DNA of 64,000 bases. Source: Halobacteriovorax marinus. Its GTDB lineage: Bacteria; Bdellovibrionota; Bacteriovoracia; Bacteriovoracales; Bacteriovoracaceae. Positions 8,781 to 17,585 of the stretch are shown in pieces; position 1 is the first letter of the stretch; each line of letters begins with the position of its first letter. The translations under genes were made by a program, and so were the position numbers. The stretch lies in NCBI GenBank assembly GCA_002163155.1, contig MAAO01000011.1:102271-166270 (forward strand), read 5' to 3'. The notes beneath the pieces are model-generated. The model made no database searches. It was not told the origin of the DNA and saw nothing but the letters and a program-made list of their open reading frames with translations.

Positions 8781-9969
8781 AGCGCTTGCGCTTCTTCTTG
8801 GCCCATTCCTTACGTTTGGGTTTTACAACGAATTCTTGGTGAAAGGGTTGGTCGATGACTCTAGGGATGGTGAGTTTAATGAGTTTTTCCACATTTCTAA
8901 GCAGTGGAAGATCTTTTTCGCCGCACAGAGAAATGGCCTTACCTGAGCGCCCTGCTCTAGCCGTTCTTCCGATGCGGTGAACATAATTAGTGGCGTCTTC
9001 TGGCATATTGAAGTTAATCACATGACTTACCTTGGAGACATCGATTCCGCGAGCGGCAATATCAGTGGCCACGAGTACGCGCATTTTTCCTTCGCTAAAT
9101 TCCTTAAGTGCCGCTTCTCTCTCAATTTGCGACTTATTGGAATGGATCTCCCCTACTGAAACTTCAGAGCGAACCAAGTGTTCAACCACATTCGCCACTC
9201 CATACTTGGCCTTACAAAAGACTAGAACTTTGGAGATATCGGTATCTTCTAATACACGTGTAAGTAGAGACAATTTATCGTCTTCTAGTACAAAGAAAAC
9301 TTCTTGAGATATTTTCTCTAATGTAGACGACTCAGGAGTCACTTCTACTTTCTTAGGATTTTTTAATAACTTCTTAGCAAGATCTTCTATTATTTTTGGC
9401 ATAGTGGCCGAAAACAAGACAGTTTGTTTAACACTTGGTAGGTCCTGAGAAATAGTTTCTACATCTTGCAAGAATCCCATATCCAGCATCATATCCGCTT
9501 CATCTAAGACAAAGATTTCAAGACTGCTAAGATCCACGTGTTTTCCGCGCATGAGATCCATCAACCTTCCTGGAGTAGCAATGACAATGTCAGCTCCATT
9601 TTCTAGCGCTTTTATTTGTAGCTCTTTTCTTACTCCACCAATCACAACTTCAGATAATATATCTAAAGTATTGGCGTAGAGCTTAATGTGAGAATCAATC
9701 TGAGTGGCCAGTTCACGGGTAGGAGTTAAAATTAGTGCTCGCACCTGCTTATCTCTTAATTCAATTTTCTTTTTTGAAAGTCTATGAATTATAGGCAGTG
9801 AGAAGGCCGCGGTCTTACCCGTTCCTGTTTGCGCAATACCTAGCAGATCACTCCCTTGCAAAAGGTGAGGAATACTCTCCCCTTGAATTGGCGTGGGCGT
9901 AGTGTATCCCTTCTTCGTGAGTTCACTAAGAATAGAAGGGAGTAAATTAAGTTCTTTAAAATTAGTCAT
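8779..9969 (-). CDS. DEAD-box ATP-dependent RNA helicase (RhlE/CsdA type)
   Basis: 396 aa, cytoplasmic; unwinds RNA duplexes, probably in ribosome assembly or RNA decay. All core motifs are visible: Q motif (PTPIQ), motif I AQTGTGKT, PTRELA, TPGR, DEAD, SAT, then ARGID and HRIGRTARAG in the second RecA domain. The short C-terminal tail is very basic (KPKRKEWAKKKRKR), as in RhlE. The start lies 2 nt after the stop of the secreted-protein gene at 9972-10955, so the two are translationally coupled, an odd pairing. Confidence 0.95.
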   Translation of the reverse strand: MTNFKELNLLPSILSELTKKGYTTPTPIQGESIPHLLQGSDLLGIAQTGTGKTAAFSLPIIHRLSKKKIELRDKQVRALILTPTRELATQIDSHIKLYANTLDILSEVVIGGVRKELQIKALENGADIVIATPGRLMDLMRGKHVDLSSLEIFVLDEADMMLDMGFLQDVETISQDLPSVKQTVLFSATMPKIIEDLAKKLLKNPKKVEVTPESSTLEKISQEVFFVLEDDKLSLLTRVLEDTDISKVLVFCKAKYGVANVVEHLVRSEVSVGEIHSNKSQIEREAALKEFSEGKMRVLVATDIAARGIDVSKVSHVINFNMPEDATNYVHRIGRTARAGRSGKAISLCGEKDLPLLRNVEKLIKLTIPRVIDQPFHQEFVVKPKRKEWAKKKRKR

Positions 9970-9971
9970 AT

Positions 9972-10955
9972 TTAAAATTCGTTAAAGTAAGAAACGTCTT
10001 CAACAATTCCTGTATTTAAAATCCAATGAGAAATACTCTTTGATTTCTCATCACTAGAAGTTTTTACTGAGTATTTCTTAACCGCAATTTCAAGGTCCGC
10101 TTTCGACATTGGACAAGTCACGCCAAGTTCCTTCAAGGCACGTTTATACTTTCTTACCGCTCGCTTAGTCGCAAACTTTGGACAATTTATGCTCTCATCC
10201 ATTGAAGGATCAACGTAGTTATTAAAATCAACTGGGTTAATTGTATTTACAACAAACTTATTATTTTCACACAGGATATAAGGTCCTACATTATACTCAG
10301 AACCAAGAACATCATCTCTTCTTTGCAACATGTGGTTCCAAAATCTCATTCCATTAAAGTTTGCAGAGAGATCACCAAAAGAGAAAACTCCTGTCCCCAT
10401 CATTGATCCACCGAGAATAAATTTCTCTCCAAAGATTCCACGCTTTAAAACTTTCTCTAAGCTATGACCTTTGAAGTAGTAGTTTAAAAAGTATCTACGT
10501 CCCATTCCAAACATATGCTCAAACTTATCAATTCCAATAAAACGATCAAAAAATTTAACAAGAGGACTTAGAGGTAGTTTTCTTCTAAAACCAAAAATAC
10601 CTCCGAGGCTTTGTCCATCAAGAGGTTCCCATTCTGAATATATTGAATCTAGAGAAGGAGTGATTCTTTTAAAGACTTCATCAGAGTGAAGAAGATCAAT
10701 TAAGAACTTACCTTTAGTGTGATTGGCAAAGAATTTTCTAAGTTCTTTATAGAGAACTTTTTCTGATTTCTCAGAAGTACATTCAGATAGTGATTGCGTT
10801 TTAGCAACGGCCGCTTTAATCGACTCATTGGCCTTTCTATTGACTACGCTTGAGATATCTTCGAAGTATTCAAATCTCGCTGTGAACGTATCCACTTCAG
10901 CTGCGAAAATTGATCCACATAGAACCATCAATCCAAAAATCATTGTACTTTTCAT
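9972..10955 (-). CDS. Secreted protein, DKF-H/GDLS-N family, copy 2
   Basis: 327 aa with a signal peptide (MKSTMIFGLMVLCGSIFA) and AGGGAG before the ATG. It is a paralogue of the protein at 145-1080. Shared blocks are LPLSPLVKF, IDKFEHMF-x-x-G-x-x-YF, SFGDLSANFNGMRFW-x-H, a Cys before NNKFV, YVD and DESINC. The invariant Asp, Lys, His, Glu/Gly, Asp, Asn and Gly look like an active or metal site, but no known enzyme is recognised. It is exported, so it acts in the periplasm or outside. It is cotranscribed with the downstream RNA helicase. Confidence 0.85.
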   Translation of the reverse strand: MKSTMIFGLMVLCGSIFAAEVDTFTARFEYFEDISSVVNRKANESIKAAVAKTQSLSECTSEKSEKVLYKELRKFFANHTKGKFLIDLLHSDEVFKRITPSLDSIYSEWEPLDGQSLGGIFGFRRKLPLSPLVKFFDRFIGIDKFEHMFGMGRRYFLNYYFKGHSLEKVLKRGIFGEKFILGGSMMGTGVFSFGDLSANFNGMRFWNHMLQRRDDVLGSEYNVGPYILCENNKFVVNTINPVDFNNYVDPSMDESINCPKFATKRAVRKYKRALKELGVTCPMSKADLEIAVKKYSVKTSSDEKSKSISHWILNTGIVEDVSYFNEF

Positions 10956-11097
10956 ATTGCTCCCTCTTTTGTGAAGAAAACTAGCATGAATGGGAGAAAT
11001 GGGCAGTAGATGTGAAATCTTTATGGAGTTAAAGGCCCCTATGCATGAATCATGAGGGACGTAAGTATTGAATATCTTAATTTCTATCGTATTCTAT

Positions 11098-11895
11098 TTA
11101 TTTCAAGACAGATCTAATCCATTCGCCCACGTGATTGCTGGATTCATCGTCAATTCTAGTGGAGCGACAATTCATTCTGGTTGAAGAAGAAGTGCTATTA
11201 ATTCCAATAATTGTGAGATTTCTCTTATCAGCGCCATCGTAAACAGCACCACCAGAGTCTCCTCTATCAAGTAAAGGCTCAGGACCCACTCCTAGCATAC
11301 TTACGCCAGGGCCTCTAAATTCTATAATATTTGGAGATACGTTATCAATTTCATGTTTAGAAAATCCGAGAAAGAGTAGATCAGTTCCTTCAATTAATAC
11401 TGATCCAGAGAAGTTACTAAATTCCCAAGAATCAGGACCTTTCAGGCCATAACCACCAATCATCACTTCTTGATAAACAGAAGGTTTCTTAAAATTAAAT
11501 TTTGCAATACTTATCACTTCAGTCAAAGCTTCTACTTCAAAGATGGCTATATCAGAAGCAAGTGCGCGATCACGTCTATCATTCATTTCTAAATATGTAG
11601 GATGTACATGTATAGCTTTTACTTTTGTTTTAAAAGAGGCATCTTTCTTATCTTGGTTATTAATTCCAAAACCAATCGTGAGCATAGATCCAATCTTGAA
11701 TTTATTCTTCTTCGTTTTACTTTCAAACACACAGTGCGCGGCCGTAGCAAAAAGCCTCTTTCCAACCTTGACCCCAGTACAATCGTTAAAGTAGATGGTT
11801 GCGGGAAATTGTCCAGCAGATGCCATCTTTCCATTCCAAATAGAGAATGAGTTAGTACTTAAGAGCAATAGGAGTGCGAGAGTGAGTCTTTTCAT
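11098..11895 (-). CDS. Secreted trypsin-like serine protease (S1 family)
   Basis: 265 aa with a signal peptide. The catalytic triad is visible: His54 in TAAHC, Asp115 in SDIAIFE and Ser214 in DRGDSGGAV. Cys39 and Cys55 fit the conserved disulfide beside the catalytic His. Mature trypsin-like enzymes start IVGG; here the segment after the signal peptide (IWNGKMASAGQFP) resembles a variant of that start, so the propeptide is very short or absent. Such proteases are plentiful in predatory Bdellovibrionota. A second, divergent one lies at 55210-56043. Confidence 0.92.
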   Translation of the reverse strand: MKRLTLALLLLLSTNSFSIWNGKMASAGQFPATIYFNDCTGVKVGKRLFATAAHCVFESKTKKNKFKIGSMLTIGFGINNQDKKDASFKTKVKAIHVHPTYLEMNDRRDRALASDIAIFEVEALTEVISIAKFNFKKPSVYQEVMIGGYGLKGPDSWEFSNFSGSVLIEGTDLLFLGFSKHEIDNVSPNIIEFRGPGVSMLGVGPEPLLDRGDSGGAVYDGADKRNLTIIGINSTSSSTRMNCRSTRIDDESSNHVGEWIRSVLK

Positions 11896-11999
11896 GGACC
11901 AACTATATCAACTCACTGGAATTACGGGGTTTCATTGTAAGAATTCCCCTCCCTGTCTCATATTTGGACAATGAAGGAGAACTTCGCTTAAACTAAGTC

Positions 12000-12374
12000 A
12001 TGGAAAATAGTGCGAAAATAAGATGTTGGATTTACCTGTTACTCGGAATTAGTGCCACAGTAGTTTGTATGAATCAAAATGTTCACTATATTAGTGGAAG
12101 TTTTATTCAAACCAATATCGATTTTTGGAAAGACACTTGGGTTAATCCGGCCTCACGTTCTATCACCTTAGACATCTTCTTCTTAACGGCAAGTATCGCT
12201 GTTTGGATGATTCATGAAGCAATGAGATTAAAAATTAAACACGTGTGGGCCTATTTAGTTTTTGGACTGATTATCGCTATCTCTCTTACGGTACCGCTCT
12301 TTTTAATTGCGAGAGAATTCGCTATTGCCAAGAATAATACTAAGTCTTCATCCACGCCACAACCCGCTGGATAA
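12000..12374 (+). CDS. Small inner-membrane protein (DUF2834-like)
   Basis: 124 aa with three predicted membrane segments: about residues 8-25, 55-72 and 84-105. The order and polar residues (N-x-D-F-W between the first and second segments) fit the DUF2834 family of unknown function. The last 35 nt overlap, in convergent orientation, the end of the ferredoxin/metallo-beta-lactamase gene. The purine-rich GGAGAA is too far upstream for a normal ribosome site. Confidence 0.7.
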   Translation: MENSAKIRCWIYLLLGISATVVCMNQNVHYISGSFIQTNIDFWKDTWVNPASRSITLDIFFLTASIAVWMIHEAMRLKIKHVWAYLVFGLIIAISLTVPLFLIAREFAIAKNNTKSSSTPQPAG

Positions 12375-13203
12375 TTGCTGGAAACTCCCCCGGAGTTACC
12401 GAGTTTCTACGGCCATGCCCTGGGTACACATTGGTGATTTTAGGAAACCTTGCCAAGCGCTCCACTGATTCAATTTGCTCTTCCCAGTTATACCAACAAA
12501 CATTTTTAAAACAGCTCCAATCCCCTCTTATATCACTGTAAGCGAAGTGATCTCCACTAAAGAGATACTGCTCTTTCCAAATTAATACCATATGTCCGCG
12601 TGTGTGTCCTGGCGTATGCATAATGATAAAGTCATCTATGAGAGTATCGCCACTGCCAGAGATTACAATTTCAGCATCTGGTTGTGCTGAGAGTTCATCC
12701 TCGTGAATGATTCTCTTAGCACCAAATTCTCTGGCATAATTTTTTGCGTCGGCCACATCATCCTTGTGAGTAAGAAAGATAAATTTTAATCCTCCCATTT
12801 CGTGCATCTTTTTAACTAAGGTCTTATTAAATCTGGGAGCATCCACCATGAAGTTCCCAAGATCACTTTTAATAAAGTAGCTATCAGCACCGTAGGAAGA
12901 TTTATGATTGAAACCATTGAGATAAATATCGTGCCCTAGATCTATGGGAAAGGATTCCATTGCCTCGACTAAACTCTCCTTCTCTTGCATACCGATGCTT
13001 CCCACCGGACAGGAGATCAGCGCTTGTTTCGCTTCCATTTTCTCTCTAACGCTTGTGGGTTGTTTTAGGACATAGGAATAACCCTTGCCTCTGACAAAAC
13101 TTGAAGGAGCGATTTTCCTACAGGCATCACAATCAATACAAGTGCTATCCACAAAGAAACTTCCTTCTACATTCTCACTGATAATTTTCTTTAGACTCGC
13201 CAT
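12340..13203 (-). CDS. Ferredoxin-domain/metallo-beta-lactamase-fold fusion
   Basis: 287 aa. Residues about 15-75 form a one-cluster ferredoxin: C-x2-C-x2-C early (CIDCDAC) with a fourth Cys in SCPVGSIG. The rest is a metallo-beta-lactamase fold with HTPGHTRGHM, FSGDHFAY and VYPGHGRR. The usual H-x-H-x-D-H is THKDDVADA, so the first metal site is altered. Plant and bacterial proteins of this architecture share an H-(K/R)-DDVAD variant, so this is probably family-typical, although their final His is Ala here. Reaction unknown. AAGGA touches the ATG, a very short ribosome-site spacing, and TATAAT lies just before it on the minus strand. Confidence 0.85.
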   Translation of the reverse strand: MASLKKIISENVEGSFFVDSTCIDCDACRKIAPSSFVRGKGYSYVLKQPTSVREKMEAKQALISCPVGSIGMQEKESLVEAMESFPIDLGHDIYLNGFNHKSSYGADSYFIKSDLGNFMVDAPRFNKTLVKKMHEMGGLKFIFLTHKDDVADAKNYAREFGAKRIIHEDELSAQPDAEIVISGSGDTLIDDFIIMHTPGHTRGHMVLIWKEQYLFSGDHFAYSDIRGDWSCFKNVCWYNWEEQIESVERLARFPKITNVYPGHGRRNSVTPGEFPAIIQRVVAWMKT

Positions 13204-13347
13204 TCCTTATTATAGCAAAAGGTACGCGGTTACTTTTCGTGCTTACAGGCACCTATCAAATGCCATCTATTATTATCACCCCTATTTCAACCTACTTCTA
13301 AACAAATGCGTACTTTCAAATACTTATATAGAGATTAAACTTCCCAG

Positions 13348-13376
13348 TTAAACAAAACTAATTTCTTTTGTATAAT
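13348..13376 (+). promoter_or_regulatory. Candidate sigma-70 promoter
   Basis: TTAAAC (13348-13353) and a perfect TATAAT (13371-13376) are separated by 17 nt. Start of transcription would be near 13383, giving a leader of about 28 nt before the lipoprotein gene at 13411. Confidence 0.5.
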
Positions 13377-13410
13377 GAAATCAATCAACTTTTAGATCGG
13401 GCAAACCACA

Positions 13411-14565
13411 ATGAAATTTAGCTTCATTTCAATCTTCTTTCTACTCATACTCACCGCCTGTGAAATGCCTGGAGGTTCCTCACCTCTGCAGTATAAAAAA
13501 GATTACACCTCACAAATTCACAACTTACATAAGAAAAGCTGTTCAGAGAAAGATCAAAACAATGAAGTGAATAAGAGCTGCGCGGAAATTCCTCCCACCG
13601 GAGAAAAAACTGTGGCAGTAGATAACTTTACTAAGCTCGTGGGTCAAATGAGCTGCGAAGAGCAATGTCCCCTCTGTGCCACAAAAGTTTTTGATGAGAA
13701 ATCAGATTACGAAAAAGAACACGGCTATATCAACTACCCTAATACTCTAGGCATTTGTCGTGGTCACTCCATCACCAGTCAAAAGTTCAATATGCTAGGA
13801 CACTTCTGTCAAAAGGGAGCTCCCGAAAAAGCGGCCTGCCGTTATGCCTCTCAGAGTCCCCAGAACGCCAAACAATGTGAACTCTCAAGTAAACGAATCG
13901 CCAAGTGTGCAACAGACAGTTTGTATAAAAAGAGCTGTGAAACCGATACAACTTCAAGAGAATGTGAAAAGTACTACCTACAAATCATAAGAGATATTCA
14001 TAGAGGTAAGGCCCGCGCCATACCAGGCTTTAAGTCGTTAGCTGAATTCTCCTCTCATCCCGCTTTCCACGAAGAGTTTGTAGATGTTATTAAAACTCAT
14101 CCAAAGAGATTTACCGCTAGAGGTGCCAACCTCACAGAAGTTGAGGGAAGTAATAATGCAGAAGTCTTTAGAGAAGTGATGACAAGAGTAGAGAAACACA
14201 ACGAGATTCCCTACATAGGCCTCACAGGAGGAGTAGGAAGTCATGCTGTCACCGCTTATAAAACCATGAATATTGATGGACAGAAAGTTCTCTGTATTCG
14301 TGATCCTAACCTCTCAAGTACCAGTAGAAATGCTGATGGAACACTGCCAGGTAAGTCTTGTCAAAACCACTATATGAAACTCGTGGGAGATAGAGTGATC
14401 TATATGAAAGAGGGAAAGTCTAAAAGTATTTCTAGATTTAAACTCTACGACGAAGAAGATGGCCGCAATATGGACTATGCCATTGAACAACAAGGTGTTT
14501 GTAAGAAACTAGGTGAACAAAACCAAGAATGCATCAACACTCCTAAAGTAACACAGGCCAAATAA
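13411..14565 (+). CDS. Cys-rich lipoprotein, predicted papain-like fold
   Basis: 384 aa lipoprotein; the lipobox is LTAC (Cys17). It is rich in cysteine. Cys116 in GICRGHS, His278 in GSHAVTAY and Asp298 in IRDPN appear in the order and local context of papain-like bacterial peptidases, whose typical pattern is C-x-G-x-S ... H-A-V-x-A-Y ... D-P-N. I infer a cysteine peptidase or related acyl-transferase fold. Catalysis is not shown. It is probably attached to the outer membrane or periplasmic face. The next gene starts 3 nt after the stop, so the two form an operon. Confidence 0.75.
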   Translation: MKFSFISIFFLLILTACEMPGGSSPLQYKKDYTSQIHNLHKKSCSEKDQNNEVNKSCAEIPPTGEKTVAVDNFTKLVGQMSCEEQCPLCATKVFDEKSDYEKEHGYINYPNTLGICRGHSITSQKFNMLGHFCQKGAPEKAACRYASQSPQNAKQCELSSKRIAKCATDSLYKKSCETDTTSRECEKYYLQIIRDIHRGKARAIPGFKSLAEFSSHPAFHEEFVDVIKTHPKRFTARGANLTEVEGSNNAEVFREVMTRVEKHNEIPYIGLTGGVGSHAVTAYKTMNIDGQKVLCIRDPNLSSTSRNADGTLPGKSCQNHYMKLVGDRVIYMKEGKSKSISRFKLYDEEDGRNMDYAIEQQGVCKKLGEQNQECINTPKVTQAK

Positions 14566-14568
14566 ATC

Positions 14569-15378
14569 ATGATGAAAATTCTCTTAATCACACTTGTTTT
14601 CCTATCCTCAACTTTCGCTGAAGAGGACCTACTAACTTATTCGAAATACGAAAGAGAAATTATAAAACAATTAAAAGACAAGAATGCACACAAGAGTGAA
14701 TACTTTGAAAACTACTTAATCGTATCTGAAAAGCTCTACGAAAAAGAACTCTATAAAGAGAGTCTTCACTACTATAGAAAAGCGCTCACCTACAAAGAAA
14801 AACCAGATTTTCAACACGAAGATCGCCTCTGCTTCCTATTGGAGAGAAATGGAGATACTGGCGCTCATAAGTGCTACTCAGAACTTGCTAAAGATCAAAG
14901 GATATTCTCCTTGGCTAAAGTTGAACCTCAATTCATCATGGATTTCTATCTAAGGTTCATCCGCTTAAATACTCTTGTCACAAAAGAACTTCTCCCTTTA
15001 GAGATACGCCTACTCTTTATCAAGTACAGAAAGTCTCACCTACTTGATTTAAATGATGCTGTTATATTGGTGCAAAGAGGAAAAACTAAAGCAGCACTAA
15101 AAATGATTAAGCGCTATCCAAAGAAGTTTCATGATTATCAAAGTGCTTTGATTCAAGATATTATTGAAAGAGTCGATAGTGTTGATTACCGTCCTCATTG
15201 TTTGAAGTTATTCAAAGGACAAATGAAAGTTTCTTACTACACAGTTGATATGTGCAAGGAGCTTTCAAAAAAGAAGAAATTAAAAACAGATTTTTTTACC
15301 AAGTACTTAAAGAAGATGAGACCTGGTAGATATCAAGACTTAAGAAAAGTCCTGACATCTTATTCCAAGAGCATATAA
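14569..15378 (+). CDS. Exported helical repeat protein, unknown
   Basis: 269 aa with a signal peptide (MMKILLITLVFLSSTFA). The body is helical with TPR-like stretches (YFENYLIVSEKLYEKELYKE, then ESLHYYRKALTY). The C-terminus is basic. It starts 3 nt after the papain-like lipoprotein and probably works with it, perhaps as a periplasmic binding partner (inferred). A strong hairpin terminator follows. Confidence 0.75.
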   Translation: MMKILLITLVFLSSTFAEEDLLTYSKYEREIIKQLKDKNAHKSEYFENYLIVSEKLYEKELYKESLHYYRKALTYKEKPDFQHEDRLCFLLERNGDTGAHKCYSELAKDQRIFSLAKVEPQFIMDFYLRFIRLNTLVTKELLPLEIRLLFIKYRKSHLLDLNDAVILVQRGKTKAALKMIKRYPKKFHDYQSALIQDIIERVDSVDYRPHCLKLFKGQMKVSYYTVDMCKELSKKKKLKTDFFTKYLKKMRPGRYQDLRKVLTSYSKSI

Positions 15379-15410
15379 AACAGAGACTAGAGAAGCTCTG
15401 TTTCTTTATT
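15378..15410. terminator. Bidirectional terminator between convergent genes
   Basis: AACAGAG (15379-15385) pairs with CTCTGTT (15396-15402) around a 10-nt loop. The plus side continues TCTTTATTT and the minus side TTTTAT. It overlaps the stop codon of the minus-strand gene starting at 15387. Confidence 0.7.
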
Positions 15411-17453
15411 TGAATTAACATTAGATTTCGAAAGTTTATCAAAGTATTCAAGCTCAATTTTCTTATAACAATCCTCAAGCTTTAAAAGAATACTTCCAAG
15501 ACTATTGCTATCAATAATACCTTCTTTCTTGGCCCACTCTCCGTAAACTCTATACTCACCTAAGACATTGTAGATATCACTAATGCTTTCTAAATCAAGA
15601 GCATCACTACTCTTATTAGTAAGCATGACAGAGCTTTCACAAACTTTCTTAATTCTGTCGAGCCTAAATCCATTCTTCTCAAAGTACTTACAATAAACTT
15701 GTGTTGTAAAGTGCGAGTTCATCACAGCTAAGAGGTTTTGAATATGACCGTCGATTTTGGCAAAAGTATAAGCGTGATCAAGAGACTTATCTTTCTTAAT
15801 AAAAGTGAAGTACTCTTTAAGAGATTTAAAGTCCTGATCAAGATCATCATAGAAATCTCCAAGATCAGAGTGAATCTCTCTTCTTGTCTTCTTTAAAAGG
15901 ACATTTCGATCCGTTATGTAGAAATCAATAAACTTAGGCGCTAGCTTCTCAAGAAACCTCTCATCCAAACGCTTTTGAATGCGAATAATTTCTCTTTGAT
16001 AAGTACTAGACTCTCTATTGATATCAAGATTTAGATCAACTCTTATTTGAATCGACTCTTGCACACTTAATAGCGCCTCTTCTAAAGAGGCCGAGGCCAC
16101 TTCCCCGCTTAGAACGTCTAACTCAAAACTAGTTATAACTTCTTCGTACTTCTTAACTGAAAGCTCAAAAGCATCATTTAAAATCTTATTATACTCTTCT
16201 ACTTTTAGTCCCAAAATTCCAGTCATCATGGAAAGCTCACTCTCAACCCAAATGAGTTTTGAATAAGTATTCATGAGCCACTGTCCATAATCGAGTTCGT
16301 AACGCTCTTTAATTTGCGTTTGTACAAAGGCCATAGAGTTACTATAAACCTCAGTCACCTTTTGAAAGTATCTCTTTAACATTGAGTTCGTTTTTAGGTT
16401 TTGCACTAAGATCTGCTTATCAGTAAAGTAGTAACAACCTTCCTCTTCAGGAACTCCATTTTCACTTTCGATAAAGTCATAGAACTTAGTCAAACGCTCA
16501 GCAGGTTTTGCAGCTTCACCAGTTAGACCCTCAAGTCCTTTAAGCAACATTGCATGAACGCCATGAATTCCTTGAATAGGATCGTGGGCCACTTTAGCGT
16601 AACCAATACACTCATCAAAAGGATTTTCAATTTTAAGTTTTGCAGTTGTGATTTTTGCTAAATTTTCCTTAACGATTGTAAGATGCGCTTCTCTATTCTT
16701 ATATAACCCTTGTAGAGTTTTACCCTCGGGGTAGAAACGAACAGTCTTGTACTCTTTCATCTTAAGCGCCACTTTAAGTGCCGTTAATTGAACCATTCTA
16801 TCTAGAGGATTAATGTAATTGCTGACTTCACTTTTGATGTCATGGTAAATACAAAGATTTTTAGTAAAAAGGAGACGATCATTTTCACTTGTAAATTTAT
16901 AACCATTACTAAACCAACTCGCCTTCTTAAAGCTATCTATTCCTCTAAGAATTCCTGCGATTAGATTCCCACCTAAACTAAGTGGCACACCATATGGTCC
17001 AGTGTATTTAGCGGCCACACTCGTCACTTCTTGAATCACATTTGAAACTGCAATTAGAGTATTATCTTGTTGATCTTCACTAAGACACTTATCTTCTGCC
17101 TTCATTTTACTAATGAGATCTCCCACAACACTAATCGCTTCAGATCCATAATTTTTAACAGCTTCAATATTTTCATTTGAAAGCTCTCTCGTTCCCTCAA
17201 CTGGAGAGATAGAAGTTTCAAGAATAGTAAAAACCTCTCGTCCATTCTCATACACAGAACGTACTTCACTCATCTTCTCAGCGATTGATTGACAGTGACT
17301 ACCACCGGAGTTTTTAATCTCTTCCTCTACACTCTTAAGCTTTGTTAAAAGATCTTGGTACTTAGAATGTGGAGTGGGACAACTCATGGCCAAAATAGAA
17401 GAATTGACTAGTGAGAACGTGCATAAAATTGCGAAAAATCTGAGAGATTTCAT
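15387..17453 (-). CDS. Large exported helical protein, unknown
   Basis: 688 aa with a signal peptide (cleavage near ILAMSC) and AAAGG before the ATG. The mature protein is almost all helical with long charged heptad-like stretches, so coiled coils are likely. A Gly-rich hydrophobic segment at about residues 155-175 (KYTGPYGVPLSLGGNLIAGI) could be an amphipathic or membrane-inserting helix. A few Cys are present. No domain recognised. The adjacent convergent gene is also exported. Confidence 0.75.
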   Translation of the reverse strand: MKSLRFFAILCTFSLVNSSILAMSCPTPHSKYQDLLTKLKSVEEEIKNSGGSHCQSIAEKMSEVRSVYENGREVFTILETSISPVEGTRELSNENIEAVKNYGSEAISVVGDLISKMKAEDKCLSEDQQDNTLIAVSNVIQEVTSVAAKYTGPYGVPLSLGGNLIAGILRGIDSFKKASWFSNGYKFTSENDRLLFTKNLCIYHDIKSEVSNYINPLDRMVQLTALKVALKMKEYKTVRFYPEGKTLQGLYKNREAHLTIVKENLAKITTAKLKIENPFDECIGYAKVAHDPIQGIHGVHAMLLKGLEGLTGEAAKPAERLTKFYDFIESENGVPEEEGCYYFTDKQILVQNLKTNSMLKRYFQKVTEVYSNSMAFVQTQIKERYELDYGQWLMNTYSKLIWVESELSMMTGILGLKVEEYNKILNDAFELSVKKYEEVITSFELDVLSGEVASASLEEALLSVQESIQIRVDLNLDINRESSTYQREIIRIQKRLDERFLEKLAPKFIDFYITDRNVLLKKTRREIHSDLGDFYDDLDQDFKSLKEYFTFIKKDKSLDHAYTFAKIDGHIQNLLAVMNSHFTTQVYCKYFEKNGFRLDRIKKVCESSVMLTNKSSDALDLESISDIYNVLGEYRVYGEWAKKEGIIDSNSLGSILLKLEDCYKKIELEYFDKLSKSNVNSNKETELL

Positions 17454-17518
17454 ATTTATTACCTTTAATTAAGTTTCAAATTGAAGGCAATATACTCTTA
17501 AACAATTTTTATATCGAG

Positions 17519-17575
17519 GGGTAGTGTACTCTTTACACCACCCTGCAGCAATAAGTGTTTCAAGCATTGAAACAC
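17519..17575. promoter_or_regulatory. Two tandem hairpins
   Basis: Hairpin 1: GGGT-A-GTGTA (17519-17528) pairs with TACAC-C-ACCC (17534-17543), one mismatch. Hairpin 2: GTGTTTCA (17555-17562) pairs perfectly with TGAAACAC (17568-17575) around AGCAT. They sit between two minus-strand genes. Hairpin 2 is the likely terminator of the thioesterase gene although its minus-side T-tract is poor. Hairpin 1 may lie in the leader of the 688-aa gene. Confidence 0.5.
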
Positions 17576-17585
17576 CTGTTTTTAC

